A stretch of 64,000 nucleotides of DNA, from NCBI GenBank assembly GCA_016218765.1, contig JACRCZ010000012.1:1-64000 (forward strand). The letters are read 5' to 3'. Source of the DNA: Deltaproteobacteria bacterium. GTDB lineage: Bacteria; Myxococcota_A; Polyangia; DRWM01; JAAZOP01. The translations under genes were made by a program, and so were the position numbers. The notes under the pieces were generated by a model, which worked only from the letters and a program-made list of their open reading frames with translations, was not told the DNA's origin and did no database searches. Shown in pieces: positions 25,375 to 34,162 of this stretch (position 1 is its first letter; the number at the start of each line of letters is the position of its first letter).

Positions 25375-27342
25375 ATGGCGACACCAAAGGGTATTGCCGC
25401 ATCCGGCACTGGGGAGATCGCAGTCAACGGCCAGTGGGGCACGTTCACCCTCAACGACGCAGATTTCGATGTTCACTACTTCCAGACGTTCGGCAGTCCA
25501 TCGCGTGAGCGCGGAGGCGACCATTTCGAACTTCTGCGGCAGCTCGAGCCCATGCGATCACGCGTCAAGGCATCGGCGCTAAAGGACCTCGATTCGTTGC
25601 TTCAGCGCGATCTTTGCGACGAGCGGATTGCCGAAGAATTGGTCCCGTACCTCCTGGGCAAGAAGGCTCGCGTTGGTTTCTTCCCACCGATCGTGGCTGT
25701 CCTTATGCCGAAGGGCTTCGTGGGAGTGCCTGCGGCCGAGCGACCCCACTACCCCACGCCGTCCAACCTCAGCGGTGGGGTGGTGAACTACGACCGAAAC
25801 TGGTCGCTTCGGAGGTTTCGCGAGGACGGCCACGACCTCGGACGGCTCGGGCAGCTGCGAATCAATCTGCATCTGACTGACATCGTTGTGCTCGACGGCC
25901 AACACCGTGCGAACGCGTTCCGCTATGTTGCGGGCTGCTTCGAGCCCGAGGATCCATACCGCCCGTTTTACGCGTCCGCCCGCATCATGCGTCCGCCATC
26001 GTCCGACCTTCCCATAACCGTTCTCTGGTTCGCGTCGGCCAAGCGTGGACGCGTGGTGAGCCCCAATCACATCTCACGCGAGCTCTTTGTTACCGTCAAC
26101 AACACGGTGCGCAAAGTCAGCGAAGCACGAACGGTTCTTCTCGATGAGGTCGACATCGTGAGTCTAGCGGTCAATACGTTCTATCGAGACCTCGCCCGCG
26201 AGCGTGGTTTTGACGGGCGTGGCCTCGATCTGCTTGCGGCCTGTTTTGATCTTGACCGAGACTTGACTGATGCCTGGCTGCCACCCATGACCCTCACCAC
26301 ACCTATTCATCTCCGCCGCATGATTAGAGTGGCGTTCTGGGGCAATACGAAGTGCGACAAGCTGATCGAGCGGGCCCCCCGTGGGGGACCCACCACATCC
26401 CGTTTCTCGAAGATCTTCGGGCGCGCGTCGTATCTTCCGGCATCCGTGCAGTCCTTGCGGATCACCGATTCGGATCTTCGAGAGCGCTTTCGGGTTGATT
26501 TCAGGCGGAAGTTTGGCCCGGTCCTTCAGTCTCTGTTCTCCTCCGCTCGTTTCCTCGATCTTCACTATCAAGCCAGGGAACACTTGGCTGAGAAGCTTGG
26601 GGATTCGCGCCGTTCGACCCCCGAGAAGCTCACATGGTGGACCAACGCGTACCTGGGGGGCGAGGGTCTGTACGGGGGGTACATGTCGTCGGATCTTCCG
26701 GCGTGTGCGCCGGTCAAGCGTCTGTTGGAGAGTCTCGACGAGGAGTTTCGCGATCTTCGCACCAAGGCCTTTCAACGCGCATTGCGCTTGAAGGGTGAGG
26801 GCACGAAGGACCTTCGTCCTCGGGTGGATCAAGTGTTCGAGAGTTTCGCTACTGAGGCATTTCAGACTGGCTTCGGGATGACGATTGACTTTGTCGCGTG
26901 CAATCGGTACAGGGACAATTGGAAGAAAGCAGTACGCGACGTTACGGCCCGAACACGGCGGGTACCCGTTGAGCACTGGTTGACGTTCTTCAACGAGTTC
27001 CGAGAGGCATACGTTGGATCGGTGGATCCGGCAACGTGGCCGCGCTTCCGCAACATGCTCCTCACGGTTCTGCACTACGATGAGTTTTTTGGACGCGCGG
27101 CGGAGGGGACACCCGCGCGGACAATGGTCCGGCAACGCATGCGCGAGCTTTGCCTTGGCTTGCTGGATGGCGGTGGGCAACTGAGGACCGGCCGGATCGC
27201 GCGATTCGCGAACCAGGTTGTCGAGGAAGTCCGTGCGATCTACACGAACGTCGGTGGAAAGTTGCCCCGACCGGCCGTTCTTCAGCAAGTGGCAGTTGAC
27301 GAGGCCGAAGCCATCCGGCGGGAGCCAACAGCAGACGAGTAG
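25375..27342 (+). CDS. DGQHR-domain protein (DndB-like)
   Basis: The protein has 655 residues. The signature DGQHR is at 174-178 (VVLDGQHRANAF), and FVTVNNTVRKVSEARTVLL follows at about 240, as in DndB and related DGQHR proteins of phosphorothioation loci. It is longer than typical DndB; the C-terminal 350 residues are alpha-rich and unassigned. DndB proteins act as regulators, and the DGQHR fold is related to ParB/sulfiredoxin-like nucleotide-binding folds. It lies in an operon with the GIY-YIG gene. Its TAG stop (27340-27342) directly abuts the stop of the convergent PAPS-reductase-like gene. AT-richer codon use than its neighbours outside the island suggests transfer. Confidence 0.8.
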   Translation: MATPKGIAASGTGEIAVNGQWGTFTLNDADFDVHYFQTFGSPSRERGGDHFELLRQLEPMRSRVKASALKDLDSLLQRDLCDERIAEELVPYLLGKKARVGFFPPIVAVLMPKGFVGVPAAERPHYPTPSNLSGGVVNYDRNWSLRRFREDGHDLGRLGQLRINLHLTDIVVLDGQHRANAFRYVAGCFEPEDPYRPFYASARIMRPPSSDLPITVLWFASAKRGRVVSPNHISRELFVTVNNTVRKVSEARTVLLDEVDIVSLAVNTFYRDLARERGFDGRGLDLLAACFDLDRDLTDAWLPPMTLTTPIHLRRMIRVAFWGNTKCDKLIERAPRGGPTTSRFSKIFGRASYLPASVQSLRITDSDLRERFRVDFRRKFGPVLQSLFSSARFLDLHYQAREHLAEKLGDSRRSTPEKLTWWTNAYLGGEGLYGGYMSSDLPACAPVKRLLESLDEEFRDLRTKAFQRALRLKGEGTKDLRPRVDQVFESFATEAFQTGFGMTIDFVACNRYRDNWKKAVRDVTARTRRVPVEHWLTFFNEFREAYVGSVDPATWPRFRNMLLTVLHYDEFFGRAAEGTPARTMVRQRMRELCLGLLDGGGQLRTGRIARFANQVVEEVRAIYTNVGGKLPRPAVLQQVAVDEAEAIRREPTADE

Positions 27343-28137
27343 TCACAGAGAACAGATGAGGCACGCCTGCGGTTCATCGGGGTCGGGCTCCGCGAGACCC
27401 AGCGCTACACCCAGCGTTCCGCCCACGACGGCCGGCTTCCGGGGCTCCTTCCGCCTGATGTCGGCAATTCGTCGTGGCTGCGCCAGGTCCGACAGCATCT
27501 CGCCGTGCTGCCAGGAGTAGCGGGTACCGGTCGCGTCGTCGACCTTCTCGTACGCTTTGGCCTCCGCGAACAGGTCGGGGTGGTTTTCCATGAGGCCCAC
27601 CCACTCGATCTTGCGCTGGAAGAAGCAGAAGTAGCAGCCGGAGCGCGAACGCCAACGGTAATAGGACGGCAGGCCAAGGCCGGCCTCCTCCAGGAGACGG
27701 AGGACGTCGGCTTTCCGCAGGCCGTCCTCCTTAAACGGGTACCGGGCGGAGAGGTTGGGCTTCGTCGAGATGTACCCCTCGCGGTCCTCGTCGGCCCGGA
27801 TGCCGATGTAGTTGATCGCCTCGTCCTCGCCCACGTAGCGCTCGAAGGGCTTGATCTTGAGCTGCCGCGTGCACCAGCGCATCTTGGAAGACGGCAGGTA
27901 CCCACCGTAGAGCTGGAGCCAGTGGTCGAAGCCGCGGTCGTCGTTCAACCGGACGATCGGCCGGCCCAGGAATGCCTCCAGCCGCGCGAGGTACTCGTAG
28001 GTTTCCGGCAGCTCCTTCTTGGTGTCGCAGAACACGTACTCGAGGTCACCGATCCGGTCCTTCAGGTAGACGGCAAGGGCTGCGCTGTCCTTCCCACCCG
28101 ACAGGCTCAGGATGTGCCGGGTCCGCGCTCCCATCAT
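27343..28137 (-). CDS. sspD: DndC/SspD-like PAPS-reductase-family ATP pyrophosphatase
   Basis: The protein has 264 residues. The PP-loop SLSGGKDSAALA is at 11-22. KMRWCTRQLKIKPFE and RSGCYFCFFQRK match the Cys-bearing motifs that coordinate an Fe-S cluster in DndC, and a C-terminal CLIC adds two more Cys. In phosphorothioation systems this protein activates the DNA backbone by adenylylation for sulfur insertion. It overlaps the upstream ATPase gene by 4 bp (ATGA), so the three-gene set is cotranslated. It is compact relative to DndC. An unrelated PAPS reductase is less likely given the DUF4007 and ATPase partners. Confidence 0.78.
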   Translation of the reverse strand: MMGARTRHILSLSGGKDSAALAVYLKDRIGDLEYVFCDTKKELPETYEYLARLEAFLGRPIVRLNDDRGFDHWLQLYGGYLPSSKMRWCTRQLKIKPFERYVGEDEAINYIGIRADEDREGYISTKPNLSARYPFKEDGLRKADVLRLLEEAGLGLPSYYRWRSRSGCYFCFFQRKIEWVGLMENHPDLFAEAKAYEKVDDATGTRYSWQHGEMLSDLAQPRRIADIRRKEPRKPAVVGGTLGVALGLAEPDPDEPQACLICSL

Positions 28138-31100
28138 TCCCGCTCCTCCCTCACCGCGGCCTCATGGCTCGAGTCGACTTCGTCGATGAGATCCTGCACG
28201 AGAAGCCCCAGGCCCACAAGCACCGTTTCTCGGGGCAGCGAGGCGAGCGCCTGATCGGCCTCGGCCCGGACCCTCTCCATGAACGACCCCAGCAGTCGGC
28301 GGTCATCATCACGCACGACGGCAACGTGCGTGCGTTCCGGCTGGCCGGGTTGGGCGACCGTAAGTCTCAGCATGGCGGTGCCACCGGCCGCACCGTCCCC
28401 GTCGACCACCAACGCCTCGACCGAGGAAAAACGTCGCCGAAGGACGGTCAGGTTGAGCCTCATGACGTCGGCGTCCTGGTCCGACCAGGACTCAGGCGGC
28501 TTGCCGCCGAGCAGCGTGCCCAGGGAAACGAGCCAATCGTCCTCCGTGCCGGCCGGATCCGCGGCTCGGACCAGGAAGCTCTTGAGCTGCGGCTCAACCG
28601 AGAGGGGCAACATGCGGCGGCACCTCTCCGCCAGCTCCGCCCGGGCCGCGGACGTCGTCGCCGGCAAGCCCAACGCCTCGGTCAGGGACCGACAGATGCT
28701 GCCGAGGAGACCCTTGTAGGCTTGCTGCAACTCGAAGATAGCGCCCTTCAGATTGCCCAGAAACTCGTCGATCTGCGGCTCCGAGGCAGGGCGCCGAGCC
28801 TCGAACGGTTGCACGCCGCACGCGGCCGGGAGATCCCGGAACAAGAGCACGCCCGGCTCCCGTGCGCGCAAGAGGGCTTCACGAACCGCCTGTGCGCGTT
28901 CGGAGACGCGCTTGGTGTTCCGGGAGTAGGCCGGCAGCGCGTGGGCCACCCGGAGCAGCTGCCGCACGATGGGGACAAGCGCCGATTTGCCGGCCGGATC
29001 CTCGTTGCCGAGTAACCGGGCGAGCCTGGTGTACAGCGAGGCGCGCGAGCCCTCGATCGGCACCAATTGAATCTCGAACTTCTCGGGCGCTCGCAGAAGG
29101 CGCTCGACTGTGGCGGGGGTCAACGCCGCGACAAAAGTCCCATCCTCGTACAACGCGATTTCGTCCTCCCGGGACAGGATGGTCGCAACCAGCAGTACCG
29201 GGAGGACTCCGTCCTTCAACCCGTACGGGGGCTCTTGGAGGTGGTGGAATACCTCCACGATTCCGACTCGGGCTTCTCGCGCATCGGTGAGCGCCGAGGC
29301 CAGACGGTCCCACACCGGACGAAGGGAACCCGACCCTCGGATCACGGGACCCGTGAACCCCCACTCGTGCTCGTCGTTCATTCGATGCAATCCGTGCTCG
29401 GCAAGCAACGACCGGTACATCGACATCTCCGGAGGAGTGCCCTGGATGCCCAGGTTCTCGTCCCGACGCCGCGTGACCATGGCCTCGACGAGGTCGCGGC
29501 GAGCGGCGGCGGCGGCCGACGAGAGGTGCCGGCGGTTGAGCAGCTCGTTGTGGATCGTCGGGGCCTTCGAGTACTTCCGCGCACACAACTCGGACAGGTA
29601 CCGGCTCAGTTCGCGGTCCGATCGAATCCGGACCTCCTCGCCATCGACGAACCACCGGCATTGGGCGCGGCCGCCGAGAAGCCCGGCGACTTCGTCGCGG
29701 AGGATCCGTTCCGCCTCGGCGATCCGTCCGGCGACTTCGCGGCGACCGACGACATCGTTGTGCAGGTCGGGGGTATTCGTCTGGACCCACTCCAGTGCCG
29801 CGATCTCGGCAGCGAGCCCGCGAACACGGTCAACGTGGGTTGGAACTACGAACACCTGGGGCTTCCGCGATGGATCCTTGCCGGTCAACACGTTAGCTGT
29901 CTGGAGGAAGCGTTGGACCTCGGCCGCCACCTGGTCGTTGGCGCCCAACACGACGCGAACGACGCCGTCGGCGGGACCGGTGGGGGGCCCCATGTTGCCG
30001 TTGATCACCGACTCGTCGTCGTACACGACGTCGAAGTAGCGCAAGGTGCCTGTCTCGAAGAGGTGCCGGCGCGCAACCAGCGGGCGAGGCGGCACGAGAT
30101 GAGCGAGCCGATGTGCGAGCGACGCGGCCGGATCGACCTGTTTCATACCCGCGGCCACGGCGGCGTCCACGTCGATGTCGCTGCCTTCCCAGAGCTGGAA
30201 GGCGTCCCGATACTTGCGGAACACGACGATCGACGCGCCTCGCAGACGATCGAGGGCCGCGTCGAGCCGGCGCGGCTCGATGGCATCCCCGTCCGAAACT
30301 GCCGCGCGGAGCAACCCGCGCGACGCGCGCAGGCCCGAGGAATCGCCGATGAGACCGAGCAGGCCGATGATCTTGACCAGCCGAGCGTCGAGTTCGTCGG
30401 CGTCGACCGGCAACCGCCGAAGCGCGGCTTCCACCTGGGCCCACTGCTTCGCGTGCTGGCCGTAGATCCGCCCGCCGTACGCGCCGAGGACGTAGTCGTA
30501 CAGCCGATCCGGGGCGTACAGCGCCTTCGCCGACGCCGTCTGCACGAATTCCTGGAAACCGTTCGGTTCTGCCGCAGCGAGGAACGCGAACAGCGACCGC
30601 TCATTCTGCGCAAGGCGGCTGCGAAAGAGCGGACCGAGGAGAAGCGCAGTCAGCGGATGTAGGGGCGCCGCCGCAAGCAAGAGACGGCGAAGCGACCGCG
30701 GGTCGATGCCGAGTCCGGCAGCCGTCGCGTGGGCAACGTTATCGACCAGCAGGCCTACCGCTGCTTCGGCCCCAACCGGGAAGGCAGGACGATCGATCGC
30801 CGAGCCGATCAGGCGGATGGTATCCTCGGCGGCCTCCTGGAAGGCCACGTCCTCGAACCGGCCTTGGACCTTGGCCCACTCGTTGCGGTGAACGGCGGCC
30901 AGATGCCCGGCGTACTGGTCGAAGGACTGGTGAAGCAGAACCGCGAAGACGATGGGGATCTCCCCGCTGCGAGCCGCCGCTTCGGCAAGCTCTTGGATGA
31001 CCTGAACGTCGCCGCCCGTCTGGGCCGCGTGTTCGAGCGGCTTCCCTGCTTCGTCCACCAGCAACAACAACCCGTCAACGCCACGGTCGGACTTGGTCAC

Positions 31101-31685
31101 CTCTGCCGCGAGCTTCTCGATCAGGGACACCAGCGCGCCGGGCGGCGGCCGACGTCCAGCCTCCGCCGACATGGCTGCACGGGTAATCTCCCCAAGGAGC
31201 GCCGGCGGACGGCCGGGCCGGTTCCAGAACGCCTGCGCGGCCCTCAACATCGCGGAGATGAGAATCTGCTCGATGGATGCCCGGCTACCGACCGCCAGGA
31301 TCGGGAGCAGGCCGTGGCCACGGCCCAGAGGCACGTGGGCTTCCTTCAAATCCTTGGCCAGCGTCGGATCCGTCCGTTCGAGAAGCGCCCGGGCAGCCCG
31401 GGTCGGGTCGGAGTCGCTCAGGCCGAACAGGTCGGCAAGGAAAACCGCGAACGCCGACTTGCCAGAGCCGTATGGTCCGGTGAGGCTCCACGAGCGGGTT
31501 CCGCGTTCCGCGGAGATGCCTCGCCCGATCCGACCGACGATGGTCCGAACCAGGGGAGTGATGACGTAACCGTCGAGAGCGCCGGCGACGCCGGCATCAC
31601 GCTCGAGGTTCACCGATCGCTGGTAGCGCGTCCGCACCGTCACGAGGTCGGACCATCGCGCCCTGCGCCGGTTGCGTTGCGTCAT
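28134..31685 (-). CDS. sspC: Large P-loop ATPase of an Ssp-like phosphorothioation module
   Basis: The protein has 1183 residues. Walker A is SLTGPYGSGKSAFA (about 67-80) and Walker B is LLLLVDEAGK (about 208-217). Neither SMC-like coiled coils nor a Rad50 hook is seen, which argues against DndD. The rest is alpha-rich, with a C-terminal region of unknown role. The start overlaps the DUF4007 gene stop by 4 bp and the stop overlaps the sspD start by 4 bp. By position and partners it corresponds to SspC, the ATPase that works with the nickase SspB and with SspD. A BREX-type ATPase (BrxC/PglY family) is the main alternative, but PglZ and BrxX are absent. Confidence 0.72.
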   Translation of the reverse strand: MTQRNRRRARWSDLVTVRTRYQRSVNLERDAGVAGALDGYVITPLVRTIVGRIGRGISAERGTRSWSLTGPYGSGKSAFAVFLADLFGLSDSDPTRAARALLERTDPTLAKDLKEAHVPLGRGHGLLPILAVGSRASIEQILISAMLRAAQAFWNRPGRPPALLGEITRAAMSAEAGRRPPPGALVSLIEKLAAEVTKSDRGVDGLLLLVDEAGKPLEHAAQTGGDVQVIQELAEAAARSGEIPIVFAVLLHQSFDQYAGHLAAVHRNEWAKVQGRFEDVAFQEAAEDTIRLIGSAIDRPAFPVGAEAAVGLLVDNVAHATAAGLGIDPRSLRRLLLAAAPLHPLTALLLGPLFRSRLAQNERSLFAFLAAAEPNGFQEFVQTASAKALYAPDRLYDYVLGAYGGRIYGQHAKQWAQVEAALRRLPVDADELDARLVKIIGLLGLIGDSSGLRASRGLLRAAVSDGDAIEPRRLDAALDRLRGASIVVFRKYRDAFQLWEGSDIDVDAAVAAGMKQVDPAASLAHRLAHLVPPRPLVARRHLFETGTLRYFDVVYDDESVINGNMGPPTGPADGVVRVVLGANDQVAAEVQRFLQTANVLTGKDPSRKPQVFVVPTHVDRVRGLAAEIAALEWVQTNTPDLHNDVVGRREVAGRIAEAERILRDEVAGLLGGRAQCRWFVDGEEVRIRSDRELSRYLSELCARKYSKAPTIHNELLNRRHLSSAAAAARRDLVEAMVTRRRDENLGIQGTPPEMSMYRSLLAEHGLHRMNDEHEWGFTGPVIRGSGSLRPVWDRLASALTDAREARVGIVEVFHHLQEPPYGLKDGVLPVLLVATILSREDEIALYEDGTFVAALTPATVERLLRAPEKFEIQLVPIEGSRASLYTRLARLLGNEDPAGKSALVPIVRQLLRVAHALPAYSRNTKRVSERAQAVREALLRAREPGVLLFRDLPAACGVQPFEARRPASEPQIDEFLGNLKGAIFELQQAYKGLLGSICRSLTEALGLPATTSAARAELAERCRRMLPLSVEPQLKSFLVRAADPAGTEDDWLVSLGTLLGGKPPESWSDQDADVMRLNLTVLRRRFSSVEALVVDGDGAAGGTAMLRLTVAQPGQPERTHVAVVRDDDRRLLGSFMERVRAEADQALASLPRETVLVGLGLLVQDLIDEVDSSHEAAVREERE

Positions 31686-32641
31686 GCCTGCCTCCCGGCC
31701 TTTGGCTGCGCTCGACCGCGCCGGTAGTAGGGCCCAAGAAAGGTAAGCGTGTCCGGCCGCAGTTCATCGGTCAGGTAGAGCTGCCGGAGGCCGGCGGTCT
31801 CGTCGAAACGGATGGCGCCGGAGGTCGTCTTCTGCAGACGCTCCAGGCGCGCGAGAAGAGCGTCCTCCGTCAGGCAGAACACACGGCCGGGCGAGCCGGG
31901 TGCGAACGCGACGGCCTGGAGAGGAATCGTCTTCGCCGTTGCATCGCGATGGTGGAGAAACCGGACGAGCACCTGGGCGAACAACTCGTCGGGGAGAGAG
32001 GGCTGGTCGCCTCGAAGAAGAATGTACGAGCCCTTCCCGCCGAACTCGCGGATCAGGCCCAGCTCGACCAGCGGGCAGTCCAGAGTTTCTTCAAGAGGCA
32101 TCGTCCTGGTGGGTTTCGCAGGAACGTAGCTCCGGATGAAGCAGTCCACGTCCCGCATGAGGGACGATGCAGCGACGCGGCTCCACCCACGCTCCGTGGC
32201 GAGGGTTCCCAGCCATCGGTGAAGGTCGACCTTCGTGAATTCGGGCTGTGGAAGGTGGTTGAACACCCAGTACCAAGTCGTAGGGCCGTCCTTGTTGCCG
32301 GTGAGCTGAGCGTGAAGCAGCCAGAGCGTCGCCGGATCTTCGAGATATGGATCCCAGCCGTCCTCCGAGAAGAGCTTGTTGCCGAGGGCGCTCGGCTTGA
32401 GTTCGCGACCGCGGTTGTTGGCGACATTGGGGTCCTCCTCGAGGACGCCAGTCGCCAACCCCCAGTGCCGGATGGAACGGACCATGTTCTTGCCCACGCC
32501 CAGCCGCACCATGGCGTCCTCGCGGCTGAAGAGTTGGGGATCGCTGCGAACGTGCTGAACCGCCTTGGGCAGCCACGTGTAGCGCAGCGGAAAGGTCTCG
32601 TGACCGGCGAAGGAACCGTGTTCGACCGCGACCACGCTCAT
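31682..32641 (-). CDS. sspB: DUF4007 protein (SspB-like)
   Basis: The protein has 319 residues. ATG 32641, with GAGG about 8 bp upstream, gives MSVVAVEHGSFAGHETF. The motif FAGHETFPLRYTWLPK followed by DAMVRLGVGKNMVRSIRHW is the hallmark of DUF4007. In SspABCD systems the DUF4007 protein SspB is reported as the nickase needed for single-strand phosphorothioation; this function is from family knowledge. The remainder is alpha/beta with a predicted winged-helix-like N-terminal half. It is the first of three overlapping genes and follows the HTH gene stop by 10 bp. Confidence 0.78.
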   Translation of the reverse strand: MSVVAVEHGSFAGHETFPLRYTWLPKAVQHVRSDPQLFSREDAMVRLGVGKNMVRSIRHWGLATGVLEEDPNVANNRGRELKPSALGNKLFSEDGWDPYLEDPATLWLLHAQLTGNKDGPTTWYWVFNHLPQPEFTKVDLHRWLGTLATERGWSRVAASSLMRDVDCFIRSYVPAKPTRTMPLEETLDCPLVELGLIREFGGKGSYILLRGDQPSLPDELFAQVLVRFLHHRDATAKTIPLQAVAFAPGSPGRVFCLTEDALLARLERLQKTTSGAIRFDETAGLRQLYLTDELRPDTLTFLGPYYRRGRAQPKAGRQA

Positions 32642-32651
32642 CGCAGCAACC

Positions 32652-32945
32652 TCATCCCATGCGCGACCGCTCGGCAGCGCGAGCGCTGTCGAGGGACGCC
32701 TCGCAGCCCTTCTCGACGAAGCGGTGAAGATCGGATCTTCGGCAGCGCATCGCACGTCCGACGCGGAACGACGGCAACTGGCCGCGCCGGATGAGGGCGT
32801 AGACGGTCTTGGTCGTGACGCGGAGGAAGCGCGCGACCTCCTCGACGGTCACAACATCCGCGTCCGCGGCCGGGGACTCCGTTCTTCGCGGTTCCGCGAG
32901 GTGGTCCACGGTTCCACAAGATTCCTGAAGGTCACCGATCCGCAC
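32652..32945 (-). CDS. Excisionase/MerR-type helix-turn-helix protein
   Basis: The protein has 97 residues. VVTVEEVARFLRVTTKTVYA, then LIRRGQLPSFRVGRAMR, then RRSDLHRFVEK, is the HTH_17/excisionase family signature (about 31-79). It is a small DNA-binding protein and the first gene of the operon leading into sspB (10 bp gap), so it probably regulates the module. Another use would be as a recombination directionality factor of a lost integrase, but no integrase is present. A sigma70-like promoter candidate lies about 65-95 bp upstream. Confidence 0.8.
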   Translation of the reverse strand: MRIGDLQESCGTVDHLAEPRRTESPAADADVVTVEEVARFLRVTTKTVYALIRRGQLPSFRVGRAMRCRRSDLHRFVEKGCEASLDSARAAERSRMG

Positions 32946-33008
32946 CGCTCCGCCTCTCCCCTTGGGGCCGTCCGGCCCCCAACACGACGCCAGAACAGGC
33001 TGAACGTC

Positions 33009-33037
33009 TGTCTAGATCACCTCGTTGAAGATGTCAA
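33009..33037 (-). promoter_or_regulatory. Candidate sigma70-type promoter for the HTH-sspBCD operon
   Basis: On the minus strand a perfect TTGACA (33037-33032) is followed after 17 bp by TAGACA (33014-33009), which matches TATAAT at three of six positions. Spacing is ideal. It lies about 65 bp upstream of the HTH start at 32945. The -10 overlaps a TCTAGA palindrome that could serve as part of an operator. Confidence 0.4.
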
Positions 33038-33403
33038 GTTCGATCCATATCCGGTTGGCACCTTGCGTCAATTATCTTTTGCCTGCGGGTAGTTGTCTCG
33101 CCTCCGGCCATTGGTGTCTCGGCGAGAAGACGATGGGCAAGCGGAGCTTGACGAACGGATTTGGGTGTTGACGCCGAACGAACGAGGCGACGATGACTCC
33201 GGTCGTTCCTCGACGTGGTAGGCCGTGCCGTCGTCGTCTGCCTTGCCGCGAACACGGAGCCGCCGCCACCACAAGCAGCCCAAGTCGCGAACGCGGGCGA
33301 CGCGTGACGTTGACGAAGGTTGGCTTCCGCGCTACCTTCACCTTATGGGAATCGTTGCGGTGCGGCGAACGACAGCAAGAAGTTGACGAAAAGGGAGCAC
33401 AAC
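33038..33403. other. Non-coding stretch between the divergent HTH and HIT genes
   Basis: Together with 32946-33037 this leaves about 460 bp without a supported gene. Short ORFs on both strands are Arg/Pro-rich and show no family features. AAGGGAG at 33391-33397 is a good ribosome site for the HIT gene at 33404. I see no att-like direct repeats. Confidence 0.5.
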
Positions 33404-34153
33404 ATGCACCTTCTCGCACGGCCGAAGGGCGGGACATCTACTAGTGGGTCACTTCACACGCCCGGGCCCGAGTCCCCGCCTCCCTCCGTCCTCCAGCGTC
33501 CCTGCCCCTACTGCGCCGCCCTCCTCTCCAGCCGACACCCAGAATACGGCGACCTCGAGCCATGGAACCGACTCCTCTTCCGATCCAGGTACTGCGTCGT
33601 AGCACCCACGCTCGGAGCCATTGTGGAGGGGTGGCTTCTCGTGATTTCGCGCGATCACTGTCTCAGCGTCGGTTCGCTGCCCAGCCAAGCATTCCAGGAT
33701 CTCAGGGCCATGGTCGAGGCCGTCGTCGAAGTCGTCGCACGACGATACGGGCCACCCACAGTGTTCGAGCATGGACCCGCGAAGGCGGGGTTGGATTCGG
33801 GTTGCGGGGTCGATCACGCGCACGTTCACGTCGTTCCTCTTCCATTTTCACTCGGCGGGGCGGCCGACCGCGCCGGGCCTAGCCGACTGGAATGGCAGCC
33901 ATCGCTTCCAAACCTCGGTTCGCTGCCCTCCCTTCACCGGGCACGGCGGTCCTACTTGTACTTGCACGAACCGCAGCAACCGCCCGTGCACAGCTTGGCC
34001 CCCAATCTACCATGCCAGTTCCTCCGTCGCGTGATTGCGAGAGAAGTTGGCATCCCTGGCGAATTCGACTATCATGTCCACAGTCACGAAACAAACGTGC
34101 GGCGGACAATCGATGCGGTCGCCGGGGCCCTTTCAGCGGTTTCCACATGTTGA
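33404..34153 (+). CDS. Histidine-triad (HIT) domain protein
   Basis: The protein has 249 residues. The start is fixed by AAGGGAG 7 bp upstream of ATG 33404. CPYCAALL supplies a Cys pair (about 30-33), and FEHGPAKAGLDSGCGVDHAH then HVHVVPLP (about 125-155) is the HIT active site H-x-H-x-H. HIT proteins hydrolyse or transfer nucleotides (Ap4A hydrolases, phosphoramidases, GalT-like). After the triad are about 95 further residues without known motifs. It is followed 9 bp later by a membrane protein gene on the same strand. The moderate codon bias matches the island rather than the housekeeping genes. Confidence 0.82.
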   Translation: MHLLARPKGGTSTSGSLHTPGPESPPPSVLQRPCPYCAALLSSRHPEYGDLEPWNRLLFRSRYCVVAPTLGAIVEGWLLVISRDHCLSVGSLPSQAFQDLRAMVEAVVEVVARRYGPPTVFEHGPAKAGLDSGCGVDHAHVHVVPLPFSLGGAADRAGPSRLEWQPSLPNLGSLPSLHRARRSYLYLHEPQQPPVHSLAPNLPCQFLRRVIAREVGIPGEFDYHVHSHETNVRRTIDAVAGALSAVSTC

Positions 34154-34162
34154 TGGCATTCG

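Noticed and set aside
27343-32641. Reading the locus as BREX type 4 because of the PAPS-reductase-like gene
   Set aside because: PglZ, BrxL and other BREX core genes are absent, and DUF4007 fits SspB better.
27343-32641. Reading the locus as classical Dnd
   Set aside because: No DndD (SMC-like) or DndE is seen; the ATPase lacks coiled coils and a DUF4007 protein is present.
32652-32945. Treating the HTH gene as proof of an integrated prophage or ICE
   Set aside because: No integrase, attachment repeats or phage genes are present; the protein is more likely a local regulator.
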